From the NCBI GenBank assembly GCA_944320555.1, contig CALUHX010000032.1, forward strand, positions 1 through 35,452: a DNA stretch of 35,452 bases. The letters run 5' to 3'. Below, piece after piece: positions 7,370-15,657 of this stretch. This DNA is from an uncultured Butyricimonas sp. GTDB lineage: Bacteria > Bacteroidota > Bacteroidia > Bacteroidales > Marinifilaceae. Each line of letters starts with the position of its first letter. The stretch's first letter is position 1. Made by a program: the position numbers and the translations under genes. The notes under the pieces were generated by a model that was given only the letters and a program-made list of their open reading frames with translations, ran no database searches and was not told the DNA's origin.

Positions 7370-8515
7370 ATGAAGATATTGGTTACGGGGGCCAAGGGGT
7401 TCGTCGGACGGAATCTTTGCGCCCAGTTGAGGAACATCCGTGACGCTAAGGCGAGATGGTATGAAGGGGTGGCCGTCGAGGAGGTTTACGAGTATGACGT
7501 GGACAGTGCTCCGGAGGAGCTGGAGGCGTGGTGCCGTGACGCGGACTTTGTGTTCAATTTGGCGGGAGTGAACCGTCCGAAGGATCCGGCGGAGTTCATG
7601 GCGGGGAATTTCGGTTTCGCCTCTACGCTGCTGGAGACGCTGAGACGGCATGGGAACCGTTGCCCGGTGATGGTGTCGTCGTCAATCCAGGCGGCTTTGG
7701 ACAATCCCTACGGGGAGTCGAAGCGCGCCGGGGAGGAGCTGATGTTCGGCTATGCGAAAGAGACGGGAGCGAGGGTGTTGGTGTACCGTTTTCCTAACGT
7801 GTTCGGGAAGTGGTGCCGTCCGAATTACAACAGTGCGGTGGCGACGTTCTGCAACAACATAGCCAACGGCCTGCCGATAACGGTGAACGATCCGAACGCG
7901 GTGCTGAACCTGGTGTACATAGACGACGTGGTGGACGAGCTGATCGGGGCGTTGGCGGGGAAGGAGCATCGGCAGGGGGACTTCTGCGAGGTGCCTGTTA
8001 CGCACACGGTGAGGCTGGGGAACATTGTGGATTTGCTCTACTCGTTCAAGGAGACGCGAGGGAATCTGCAGGTTCCGGATTTGGGCGACGCCTTCACTAA
8101 GAAGCTGTACTCGACGTACCTGTCTTACCTGCCTGCGGAGAAGTTCAAGTATCCGTTGAAGATGAACGAGGATGCGAGGGGCAGTTTCACTGAGATCATC
8201 CGGACTCCCGACCGGGGGCAGTTCTCGGTGAACGTTTCGAAACCGGGAATCACGAAGGGAGAGCACTGGCACCACACGAAGAACGAGAAGTTTTTGGTGG
8301 TGAAGGGGCACGGGCTGATCCGGTTGCGGAAGATTGGGACAGAGGAGGTGGTGGAGTTCGAGGTGAGCGGGGAGAAGTTGGAGGTGGTGGAGATGATACC
8401 GGGGTACACGCACAGCATCGTCAATTTGTCGGACTCGGAGGACATGGTGACGTTCATGTGGGCGAACGAGGCTTTCGACCCGGGGAGGCCGGACACGTAT
8501 TTTGAGAGAGTTTAG
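7370..8515 (+). CDS. fnlB: UDP-2-acetamido-2,6-dideoxy-hexulose reductase, FnlB/CapF, with C-terminal cupin
   Basis: This 381-residue bifunctional enzyme catalyses the second step to UDP-L-FucNAc. An N-terminal SDR domain has TGAKGFVGRNL at residues 6-16 and YGESK (catalytic Tyr/Lys) near residue 108. A C-terminal cupin domain (about 265-381) carries the metal-binding segment EHWHHTKNEKFLVV, as in CapF. In that family the cupin domain binds zinc and takes part in epimerisation, while the SDR domain reduces with NADPH. Both domains look intact. The gene is GC-rich like fnlA and fnlC, supporting common descent of the trio, even though small inserts now separate them. Confidence 0.92.
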   Translation: MKILVTGAKGFVGRNLCAQLRNIRDAKARWYEGVAVEEVYEYDVDSAPEELEAWCRDADFVFNLAGVNRPKDPAEFMAGNFGFASTLLETLRRHGNRCPVMVSSSIQAALDNPYGESKRAGEELMFGYAKETGARVLVYRFPNVFGKWCRPNYNSAVATFCNNIANGLPITVNDPNAVLNLVYIDDVVDELIGALAGKEHRQGDFCEVPVTHTVRLGNIVDLLYSFKETRGNLQVPDLGDAFTKKLYSTYLSYLPAEKFKYPLKMNEDARGSFTEIIRTPDRGQFSVNVSKPGITKGEHWHHTKNEKFLVVKGHGLIRLRKIGTEEVVEFEVSGEKLEVVEMIPGYTHSIVNLSDSEDMVTFMWANEAFDPGRPDTYFERV

Positions 8516-8546
8516 AATTTGAAATTTAGGATTTGGAATTGGGGAT

Positions 8547-8679
8547 TCATACTCCCTCCCCCCCCTTCGGGGTACTCCCCCTATCTTAGGGGGAGAGTTG
8601 AGTGAACGTTGACGGATAGGTGTTAAACTCCTCCCCTAAGATAGGGGGAGGTGGCGGCGAAGCCGACGGAGGAGTATGA
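8547..8679. repeat. Palindromic repeat element (REP/MITE-like) between fnlB and fnlC
   Basis: The element is about 133 bp with inverted ends: TCATACTCC at 8547-8555 pairs with GGAGTATGA at 8671-8679. Each arm contains its own hairpin, CCCCCTATCTTAGGGGG near 8577-8593 and CCCCTAAGATAGGGG near 8633-8647, and the two hairpins are reverse complements of each other. The arms also carry C-rich and G-rich blocks. There is no ORF inside. The structure fits an imperfect palindromic intergenic repeat or a non-autonomous mobile element. It may fold as RNA and affect fnlB/fnlC transcript stability. Confidence 0.75.
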
Positions 8680-8760
8680 TTTGAGTCTTGTTCTCTTTGA
8701 ATGGAGTGAAAATCAAGCGAGAGAAAAAAGTTGAGTGCAAAACATAAAAAGGATAGAGTT

Positions 8761-9939
8761 ATGAGGACGGACTATAATGGAGTGGGTTTTAGGAATGACG
8801 GGAAATTGAAGTTATTGATTATTGTGGGGACGAGGCCGGAGATCATCCGGTTGGCGGCGGTGATCGACAAGTGCAGGAGGTATTTTGATTGCCTGCTGGC
8901 GCACACGGGGCAGAATTACGATTACAATCTGAACGGGATATTCTTCAGGGATTTGAGGTTGGAGGATCCGGACGTCTATCTGGACGCCGTGGGAGACGAT
9001 CTAGGGGCGACGATGGGGAATATCATCAACGCAAGTTACAAGCTGATGTCGGCGACGAAGCCCGACGCCGTGCTGGTGCTGGGGGACACGAACTCGTGTC
9101 TGAGCGTGATAGGAGCGAAACGGCTGCACATCCCGATTTTCCACATGGAGGCGGGGAACCGTTGCAAGGACGAGTGTTTGCCGGAGGAGACGAATAGGCG
9201 GATAGTGGACATCATCTCGGATGTGAACCTTTGCTACAGCGAGCACGCGAGGCGTTACCTGGCGGAGAACGGCCTGCCGAGGGAGCGGACGTACGTGGTT
9301 GGGTCGCCTATGGCGGAGGTGCTGCGGGCTAACCTGGGGGAGATAGAGGCCTCGGACATCCTGCAAAGGCTGGGGTTGGAGAGGAAGAAATACATCCTTT
9401 TGTCGGCGCACCGAGAGGAGAACATCGACACGGAGCGGAACTTTTTGTCGCTTTTCACGGCGGTGAACGGTCTGGCGGAGAGATACGACATGCCGGTGTT
9501 GTACTCTTGCCACCCGAGGTCGAGGAAACGATTGGAGGAGAGCGGGTTCGAGTTGGACCGCCGGGTGATACGGCATGAGCCGTTGGGATTCCACGATTAC
9601 AACTGTTTACAGATGAACGCCTTCGCCGTGGTGAGCGACAGCGGTACGCTGCCCGAGGAGAGCAGTTTCTTCACGTCGATAGGTCATCCTTTTCCAGCTG
9701 TGTGCATCCGGACGAGCACGGAGCGACCGGAGGCTTTGGACAAGGGTTGTTTCGTGTTGGCGGGGATAGACGATAAGGGGTTGACGCAGGCGGTGGAGCT
9801 GGCTGTGGGGATGGTGGAGAGGGGGGACGACGGCATCCCGGTGCCGGACTATGTGGACGAGAACGTGTCGACGAAGGTGGTGAAAATCATCCAGAGTTAC
9901 ACGGGCATCGTGGACCGGATGGTGTGGAGAAAGTATTGA
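8761..9939 (+). CDS. fnlC: UDP-N-acetylglucosamine 2-epimerase family, FnlC/CapG
   Basis: The protein has 392 residues with the WecB fold. The N-terminal motif IIVGTRPEIIRLA and the HMEAGNRC and PEETNRR segments are family hallmarks. Near the C-terminus DSGTLPEESSF belongs to the UDP-binding site. It catalyses C2 epimerisation, the last step to UDP-L-FucNAc, in the cytoplasm. ATG 8761 was chosen over TTG 8731 because AAAAGGATAG precedes it and the extra residues are not family-like. It follows the palindromic repeat and precedes a transferase likely to use its product. Confidence 0.92.
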   Translation: MRTDYNGVGFRNDGKLKLLIIVGTRPEIIRLAAVIDKCRRYFDCLLAHTGQNYDYNLNGIFFRDLRLEDPDVYLDAVGDDLGATMGNIINASYKLMSATKPDAVLVLGDTNSCLSVIGAKRLHIPIFHMEAGNRCKDECLPEETNRRIVDIISDVNLCYSEHARRYLAENGLPRERTYVVGSPMAEVLRANLGEIEASDILQRLGLERKKYILLSAHREENIDTERNFLSLFTAVNGLAERYDMPVLYSCHPRSRKRLEESGFELDRRVIRHEPLGFHDYNCLQMNAFAVVSDSGTLPEESSFFTSIGHPFPAVCIRTSTERPEALDKGCFVLAGIDDKGLTQAVELAVGMVERGDDGIPVPDYVDENVSTKVVKIIQSYTGIVDRMVWRKY

Positions 9940-9954
9940 GATTAAGAAAAAGAA

Positions 9955-11157
9955 ATGAATATATTGTTTTTGACGTTGAGCCGCATTGTCGATATCAACG
10001 CCAGAGGAATTTACACGGATCTGATCCGGGAATTTGTCCGGCACGGGCACTCGTTCTACGTGGTGAAGCCGAACGAGCGTTCCTTGGGCAGACCGACGGA
10101 GTTGACGGAGTCTTGCGGTGTGAGGATATTGGGGGTGAGGACGCTGAACATCCAAAAGACGAACGTGGTGGAGAAGGGGATAGGGACGCTTTTGTTGGAG
10201 AGGCAGTATTACCGGGCGATCAAGAAATATTTCAAGGACATCAAGTTTGACTTGATCTTGTACTCGACACCTCCCATCACCTTCAACAAAGTTATCGCCT
10301 CGCTGAAGAGTTTGTATGGGGCGAGGACTTATTTGTTGTTGAAGGACATCTTTCCACAGAACGCCGTGGATTTGGGGATGTTTCCTGCCGGGAGTTTGTT
10401 TCATCGGTTCTTTCGGGCGAAGGAGCGGCGGTTGTACGCCTTGTCGGACATGATCGGCTGCATGTCGCCTGCGAATGTGGAATATGTGCTGGCGCATAAT
10501 CCGGAGGTGGGGCGTGAGCGTGTGGAGGTTTGTCCGAACAGCGTGGAGCCGGTCGCCCATGCGGAGGCTGTCGACCGGGAGGCGGTGTTAAGCAAGTTGG
10601 GAATCCCGTTGGACAAAATGGTGTTCGTTTACGGGGGAAATTTGGGGAAACCGCAAGGAGTGGATTTCCTGTTGGATGTCGTGGGAGCGAACGAGCGGTT
10701 GGATGACACGTTTATTGTGGTTGTGGGTAGCGGGACGGAATACCCGAAGGTGGAGCGTTGGTTTGTGGAACACAACCCCCGGAATTCGAAACTGTTGCGG
10801 GGGTTGCCAAAGACGGAATATGACAACTTGGTGCGGGCCTGCGATGTGGGGCTGATATTCCTTGACCGCCGATTCACGATACCGAACTATCCTTCACGGC
10901 TGTTGTCGTATTTGGAGAACGGGATGCCTGTGGTGATGGCGACGGACGTGAACACGGACATCGGGCGGATCGCCGAGGCGAACGGTTATGGGAACTGGGT
11001 GGAGAGCGGCGATGTGGCCGGCTTTGTCCGCCTGTTGGAACGGTACGCCTCGGACCGGGAGTTGGTGAAAGAAAAGGGAGAATGTGGCCGCCGCTATTTG
11101 GAGGAACATTACACGGTGGCGAGGAGTTACTCCATTATCATGAGGCATTTTGAGTGA
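9955..11157 (+). CDS. WbuB-like glycosyltransferase (GT4), probable L-FucNAc transferase
   Basis: This 400-residue GT-B enzyme starts MNILFLTLSRIVDINARGIY, the characteristic N-terminus of the WbuB group, which sits beside fnlABC in enteric O-antigen loci and transfers FucNAc. The C-terminal domain has VYGGNLGKPQG (about 224-234) and PNYPSRLLSYLENGMPVV near residue 310, a donor-phosphate binding segment typical of this group. The gene lies 15 bases after fnlC and just before the initiating transferase, the usual order. Donor identity (UDP-L-FucNAc) is inferred from this context. Confidence 0.82.
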   Translation: MNILFLTLSRIVDINARGIYTDLIREFVRHGHSFYVVKPNERSLGRPTELTESCGVRILGVRTLNIQKTNVVEKGIGTLLLERQYYRAIKKYFKDIKFDLILYSTPPITFNKVIASLKSLYGARTYLLLKDIFPQNAVDLGMFPAGSLFHRFFRAKERRLYALSDMIGCMSPANVEYVLAHNPEVGRERVEVCPNSVEPVAHAEAVDREAVLSKLGIPLDKMVFVYGGNLGKPQGVDFLLDVVGANERLDDTFIVVVGSGTEYPKVERWFVEHNPRNSKLLRGLPKTEYDNLVRACDVGLIFLDRRFTIPNYPSRLLSYLENGMPVVMATDVNTDIGRIAEANGYGNWVESGDVAGFVRLLERYASDRELVKEKGECGRRYLEEHYTVARSYSIIMRHFE

Positions 11158-11173
11158 GTTGTAATTGATATTT

Positions 11174-11806
11174 ATGTACAAGCGATATTTAAAGCGGTGG
11201 CTTGACTTTGCCGTCGTGTTGTGCGTGTTGCTGGTGATCTGGCCGGTATTGGCGGTGATTGCGGTGTGGCTTCATTTCGCCAATAAGGGTGCTGGTGCGT
11301 TTTTCACGCAGGAGCGTCCGGGGAAGAACGGGAAGATATTCAAGGTGATCAAGTTCAAGTCGATGACGGACGAGCGGGATGCGGAGGGAAGGTTACTGCC
11401 GGATGCGCAGCGGTTGACCAAGGTGGGGCGGTTTATCCGCTCGACGTCGCTGGATGAGCTGCCGCAGCTGCTGAACGTGCTGAAAGGGGACATGGCGTTG
11501 GTGGGACCGAGGCCGTTGTTGGTTCGGTATCTTCCGTTGTATGACAAGGTGCAGACCCGTCGGCACGAGGTGAGGCCGGGAATTACGGGATGGGCGCAGG
11601 TCCATGGGCGTAATTTGACGAGATTGAGTAAGAAGTTCGAGTATGACGTGTGGTATGTGGACCACTTGTCGTTTTTGTTGGACTTGAGGATATTGTGGAT
11701 GACATTCTTGAAGGTAGTCCGCCGGGAGGACGTGGGGCAAGGGGCCGGGAACATGCAAGAGGTGGACGATTTGGGATTTACGGAGAGGCTGAGGGCGAAC
11801 ACATGA
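11174..11806 (+). CDS. Undecaprenyl-phosphate sugar phosphotransferase (PglC/WcaJ C-terminal type)
   Basis: The protein has 210 residues and is a monotopic phosphoglycosyl transferase of the short PglC class. One re-entrant hydrophobic segment near residues 10-32 is followed by QERPGKNGKIFKVIKFKSM, DELPQLLNVLKGDMALVGPRP and RHEVRPGITGWAQVHGRN, all catalytic-core motifs of the bacterial sugar transferase family (PF02397). It would start each repeat unit by moving a sugar-1-phosphate onto undecaprenyl phosphate at the inner membrane. ATG 11174 is preferred to TTG 11165. Its stop overlaps the next start by four bases. Confidence 0.92.
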   Translation: MYKRYLKRWLDFAVVLCVLLVIWPVLAVIAVWLHFANKGAGAFFTQERPGKNGKIFKVIKFKSMTDERDAEGRLLPDAQRLTKVGRFIRSTSLDELPQLLNVLKGDMALVGPRPLLVRYLPLYDKVQTRRHEVRPGITGWAQVHGRNLTRLSKKFEYDVWYVDHLSFLLDLRILWMTFLKVVRREDVGQGAGNMQEVDDLGFTERLRANT

Positions 11807-12831
11807 AAGAGTTCGGTTCTGATTTTCATCTTGTGGAGGGAGTCTTCCAAGGAGGAGAGTCCCTTTTGGGTTTTTATCCAAAGGCGGCTTTGTTCGCGAA
11901 CGGCCGGCATGCCTTGGAGACAGTGTTGCGCCAAGGAAGGTATGCCAGGATATGGCTGCCCGACTATTTTTGTTATGAGGTGGTGGGGCATGTGAGAAGG
12001 ATGGGTGTGGAGGTGGCGTTTTATCCGGATTGCCCGTTGGAGGGCGATGACGACCGGATAATCAGTGGTTTGCCGTTCAGAAGAGGGGACGTGTTGCTGC
12101 GGGTGAATTATTTCGGCTGGCGGGGTAGGAGGGACAGCGCGGGTATGCCTGTTCCGGTGATAGAGGACCACTCACATGATCTGTTGGGTGAGTGGGCGAG
12201 TGGAAGCGATGCCGATTGGTGTGTCGCCTCCTTGCGTAAGACATTGCCGTTGCCGGAGGGTGGTATTTTGTGGTCGCCCCGGGGAAATTCCTTGATACAG
12301 CCGGGATCGACGGAGGAGAACGAGGGATGTTCCCGGGAAAGGCTGGAGGGGATGCGGTTGAAAAGGGACTACCTGCGAGGGAAGAAAGTGGACAAAGGCG
12401 AGTTCCGGGAAATGTTTTTGAGGACGGAGGAGGGACTGGGGAGATTAGCCTTGTCGGGAATTTCCGCAGAAAGTCTGCGGATGTTGGGGGAATTGGATGC
12501 CGTGGGGTGGTACAGGAGGAAAAAGAAGAATTGGGAATGTCTTGTCAAGGGGATGGATGCCAAGGCGGACCTGTCCATGGTTGAGAAGGGGGAGCGGAAC
12601 ACTCCGTTCTCTTTTGTGATGAGGCTGGATTCGCGGGAGGAGCGGGATAGGGTGAGGGGCAGGTTGATAGAGGCCCGGGTGTATCCCGCCGTTTTATGGG
12701 ACGTGCCGGACACGGCGGGTACGGCGGCCCGTTCGTTCAGCGGACGGATGCTTTCCATCCATTGTGACGGGCGTTATGCACCGGAGGACATGGGTGAATT
12801 GCGTTCCAGGTTGTTGAAAGCGTTGGAATAA
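11803..12831 (+). CDS. PLP-dependent aminotransferase-like protein (DegT-related, divergent)
   Basis: This 342-residue fold type I PLP enzyme is shorter and more divergent than DegT proteins. ATG 11803 overlaps the previous stop (ATGA). Cofactor residues are recognisable: the Asp of EDHSHD near 122 that contacts the pyridine nitrogen, and the Schiff-base Lys146 in ASLRKTLPLPEGG. Similar proteins in polysaccharide loci are often called hypothetical or DegT-like. With the FemAB-like transferase immediately downstream (2 bp gap), it may make an amino sugar or amino acid that is then attached. Catalytic lysine is kept, so it is probably active; the substrate is unknown. Confidence 0.7.
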   Translation: MKEFGSDFHLVEGVFQGGESLLGFYPKAALFANGRHALETVLRQGRYARIWLPDYFCYEVVGHVRRMGVEVAFYPDCPLEGDDDRIISGLPFRRGDVLLRVNYFGWRGRRDSAGMPVPVIEDHSHDLLGEWASGSDADWCVASLRKTLPLPEGGILWSPRGNSLIQPGSTEENEGCSRERLEGMRLKRDYLRGKKVDKGEFREMFLRTEEGLGRLALSGISAESLRMLGELDAVGWYRRKKKNWECLVKGMDAKADLSMVEKGERNTPFSFVMRLDSREERDRVRGRLIEARVYPAVLWDVPDTAGTAARSFSGRMLSIHCDGRYAPEDMGELRSRLLKALE

Positions 12832-12833
12832 AT

Positions 12834-13895
12834 ATGATAGAAGTAGTTTCGTTGGAGGAACCGTCCCGGTGGGACGGGATTGTCGCGTCGTTCAAGGAAT
12901 ACGACGTATATTATTTGAGCGGGTATGTGAGGGCGTTCCGGCTGCACGGGGACGGGGAGCCGTTGTTGTATCATTACACGCATGGGGACACGAGGGGGAT
13001 TTGCGTGTTTATGAGGCGTGACGTTTCGGAGTTACCTTTTTACCGGGGGCTATTGGAATTTGGAGAATGTTTCGATCTGGTGACGCCTTACGGTTATGGC
13101 GGTTTCATCTTGGAGGGGGACTGGGACATCGAGGATGCCGGACGGTTCAACCGTGAGTTTTTGGAGAGGTTGGAGTCTGAAAGGGTGGTGTCCGTATTCG
13201 TCCGTTTTCACCCCCAATTGGGGAACGCCTCCCTCGTCCGTTCTTTGTTCGAAGTCGTGGACTTGGGCAAGACGGTGGAGATGAGGCTGGGCGCGACGGA
13301 GGCGGTTTGGGAGAACCTGACGAGCAAGAACCGTAATGTCATACGGAAAGCCCAGAAGTCCGGGGTCGTCATCCGGCATGGACAAGGAATGGACTTGCTA
13401 CAAAAATTTAAAGAAGTGTATGACGGCACAATGAGGCGTGACGGGGCGGAAGATTATTACTTCTTCGAGGAAAAATTTTACAGATCGATAGGACATGACT
13501 TGGCAGGAAACCACGAGGTTTTTTATGCCGAGTTTGAAGGGAGGATAATTTCAATGGCGATTATGTTGTTTGCCAATGAACGGATGCATTACCACCTGTC
13601 GGGCTCTCTTTGGGAGTACCGCCCGCTTGCCGCCTCCAACTTGTTGCTTTACGAGGCGGCGTGTTGGGGTGCGGGGCGGGGTTTCCGGACTTTTCACCTC
13701 GGGGGCGGTCTGGGGTCCCGTGAGGACAACCTGTTCAAGTTCAAGCAGGCATTCTCCCGTGGGTCCGGGCTTGTGTTTTCGATAGGGAAATTGGTCGTCA
13801 ATCGAGAAAAGTATACGGAACTTGTGAGGATAAGGGCGGAGGTTGATGAGGGGTTTGATATGAGTTCAAAATTTTTTCCATTGTATAGAAGTTGA
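12834..13895 (+). CDS. FemAB-like/GNAT acyltransferase (Acetyltransf_6 type)
   Basis: The protein has 353 residues. The segment LTSKNRNVIRKAQKSGVVIR near residue 160 is the conserved basic strand of FemAB-like and BioF2-like acyltransferases. YHLSGSLWEYRPLAASNLLLYEAACW and FHLGGGLGSREDNLFKFK form the second GNAT core, where the LFKFK region closes the fold. FemAB proteins transfer aminoacyl groups to amines; relatives in polysaccharide loci attach acyl or aminoacyl groups to amino sugars. The tight spacing to the PLP enzyme suggests that the two act in sequence. The acyl donor (tRNA, CoA or carrier protein) is not known. Confidence 0.75.
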   Translation: MIEVVSLEEPSRWDGIVASFKEYDVYYLSGYVRAFRLHGDGEPLLYHYTHGDTRGICVFMRRDVSELPFYRGLLEFGECFDLVTPYGYGGFILEGDWDIEDAGRFNREFLERLESERVVSVFVRFHPQLGNASLVRSLFEVVDLGKTVEMRLGATEAVWENLTSKNRNVIRKAQKSGVVIRHGQGMDLLQKFKEVYDGTMRRDGAEDYYFFEEKFYRSIGHDLAGNHEVFYAEFEGRIISMAIMLFANERMHYHLSGSLWEYRPLAASNLLLYEAACWGAGRGFRTFHLGGGLGSREDNLFKFKQAFSRGSGLVFSIGKLVVNREKYTELVRIRAEVDEGFDMSSKFFPLYRS

Positions 13896-13899
13896 AAAG

Positions 13900-14532
13900 A
13901 TGAAAGATGTGATTATTGTGGGAGCTGGCGGTTTTGGCCGGGAGGCTCTTTATTTACTGAAGCAGGTAACGGCATATTACAATAAACCTTGGAAAGTGAA
14001 AGGTTTCATTGATGATAATATGGATGCATTAAACAATGTGAGGTGTGATTACAAGGTGATAGGTACGATTAGGGATTGGGAGGTTTCTTCCGACGAGGTT
14101 TTTGTGATGGGGATCTCATCACCGAAGGTAAAGGAACAGGTTGCAAATATACTGAAAGGAAGAGGGGCTAGATTTTTAACATTGGTGCATCCAATGGCTT
14201 TGATAAGTGAATATGTGCAAATGGGAGAGGGATGTATTGTCGGTGGTCGTTCTGTGGTGGGGGATTGTGCTGTTGTTGGGGATTTTGTAAACCTTGCTGG
14301 TTGCATGGTGGGGCAAGATGCGAAGATTGGTGATTATTCTACGGTGACAGGATTTGCTAATGTCACAACAGCCCAAATTGGTCGTCGGGTTTTTGTTGGT
14401 AGTCATGCTGTCGTTTTGAATGGTCGTAAAGTGGGGGATGACGCTTTTGTGTGTGCGGGAAGTATTGTTTTTTCAAACGTGAAGTCGGGGGTTAAAGTGA
14501 TAGGAAACCCAGCAAAAAGAATGGATTTTTGA
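13900..14532 (+). CDS. NeuD/PglD-like sugar O/N-acyltransferase
   Basis: This 210-residue protein starts with a Rossmann-like PglD_N domain (VIIVGAGGFGREALYLL). From about residue 100 hexapeptide repeats follow that form a left-handed beta-helix (MGEGCIVGGRSVVGDCAVVGDFVNLAG and later turns). It would acylate a nucleotide-linked amino sugar or sialic-like sugar using acyl-CoA or possibly acyl-ACP. The gene is clearly more AT-rich than the genes on both sides, suggesting a separate origin. It lies 4 bp after the FemAB-like gene and just before the KASIII gene, so it may use the acyl group made by the following pathway. Confidence 0.85.
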   Translation: MKDVIIVGAGGFGREALYLLKQVTAYYNKPWKVKGFIDDNMDALNNVRCDYKVIGTIRDWEVSSDEVFVMGISSPKVKEQVANILKGRGARFLTLVHPMALISEYVQMGEGCIVGGRSVVGDCAVVGDFVNLAGCMVGQDAKIGDYSTVTGFANVTTAQIGRRVFVGSHAVVLNGRKVGDDAFVCAGSIVFSNVKSGVKVIGNPAKRMDF

Positions 14533-14545
14533 TAATAGGAAATAT

Positions 14546-15655
14546 ATGGCGTTTTTTGAGTTTAAGAATATTAGGGTGGCGGGAGTGGCCTGCGCCGTTC
14601 CGAAGAACGTGGTGAGGACGGAGAGTTTCAAGCCCCTGTTCGGGGACGAGGAGGTGGAGAAGTTCATGGCCATGACGGGCGTGCGGGAATCCCGCAGGAC
14701 ATTGGAACACCAAACGGCGGGCGACTTGTGTTTCCGGGCGGCGGAGGAGTTGCTCCAAGCCAAGCAGGTAAACAGGGAGGATATCGGTGCGGTGGTGTTT
14801 GCGTCGCACAGCCCGGATTACCGACGTCCCTCGACGGCGTTTGTGCTCCAATATCGGTTGGGCATTCCCAAGGAGGCGGTTTGTTATGATATCGGGCTTG
14901 GATGTTCCTCGCTGGTCGTGGGGTTGCAGACAGTGGCCTCCATGATGAGCTGCGGCGACATCAAGAAAGCGTTGTTGTTTGTCGGGGACACGGCGGGCAA
15001 GTCCGTTTATCCCACGGACAGGAGTTCCGTGATGCTGTTCGGAGAGGCGGGAGCGGTGGTGCTTTTGGAAAAGACCGAGGATGACAAGGGTGAAATTTCT
15101 TCCTTGATAAGGAGCGACGGTTCCGGTTTCAAGTATATGATTATTCCCGGCGGAGGATACAGGAACCTGCATGCCGGGGAGGAGGTGGTGATGTGTCAGG
15201 ACGGTAACGAGCGGACGTTGATGAACTCTTTCATACAAGGGACATCCGTGTTCACGTTCACCATATTCGACGTGCCCAAGTTGATCAAGGATTTTTGGAG
15301 CCGGTCGGGAACTACGGTGGACGACTATGACTGTTACGCTTTCCACCAGGCAAACTTGTACATATTGAGGCAGATTGCCAAGAAGACGAAAATCCCAATG
15401 GAAAAATTGCCAATCACTCTTGACCGTTATGGGAACACCTCCGGAGCTTCCGCAATCCTGTCTTTGTGTGACAGGTACGCATCCGGAAAGGAAGGACGGG
15501 ACATAAAGGTTTTCGCATGCGGTTTCGGCATAGGAATATCGTTGGGTGTCACGATATTCGAGATAAACACGGACGATATCCTGCCTGTTTTTGAGGACGA
15601 CTCGATATACGAGGAGGGGTTGATAACCAATCCGAACCAATTATATGGCAAGTGA
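14546..15655 (+). CDS. 3-oxoacyl-ACP synthase III (KASIII/FabH-like)
   Basis: This 369-residue thiolase-fold enzyme has a complete catalytic triad: Cys120 in DIGLGCSSLVVGL, His267 in AFHQANLYIL and Asn297 in DRYGNTSGASA. The chain is longer than housekeeping FabH (about 320) and carries an acidic C-terminal tail, as seen in KASIII proteins of specialised clusters. It would condense an acyl-CoA with malonyl-ACP to a short 3-oxoacyl-ACP, or act as an acyl transferase. The surrounding carrier proteins and SDR reductase suggest a dedicated acyl chain. The gene is followed after 2 bp by the adenylation enzyme. Confidence 0.88.
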   Translation: MAFFEFKNIRVAGVACAVPKNVVRTESFKPLFGDEEVEKFMAMTGVRESRRTLEHQTAGDLCFRAAEELLQAKQVNREDIGAVVFASHSPDYRRPSTAFVLQYRLGIPKEAVCYDIGLGCSSLVVGLQTVASMMSCGDIKKALLFVGDTAGKSVYPTDRSSVMLFGEAGAVVLLEKTEDDKGEISSLIRSDGSGFKYMIIPGGGYRNLHAGEEVVMCQDGNERTLMNSFIQGTSVFTFTIFDVPKLIKDFWSRSGTTVDDYDCYAFHQANLYILRQIAKKTKIPMEKLPITLDRYGNTSGASAILSLCDRYASGKEGRDIKVFACGFGIGISLGVTIFEINTDDILPVFEDDSIYEEGLITNPNQLYGK

Positions 15656-15657
15656 CT

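Noticed and set aside
8558-8565. C8 run as a second phase-variation tract
   Set aside because: It is in the palindromic intergenic repeat, not in a coding frame, so slippage would not switch a protein.
14492-15640. 382-residue open frame on the - strand
   Set aside because: It is antisense to the KASIII gene, whose catalytic residues are intact; the reverse frame has no recognisable domain.
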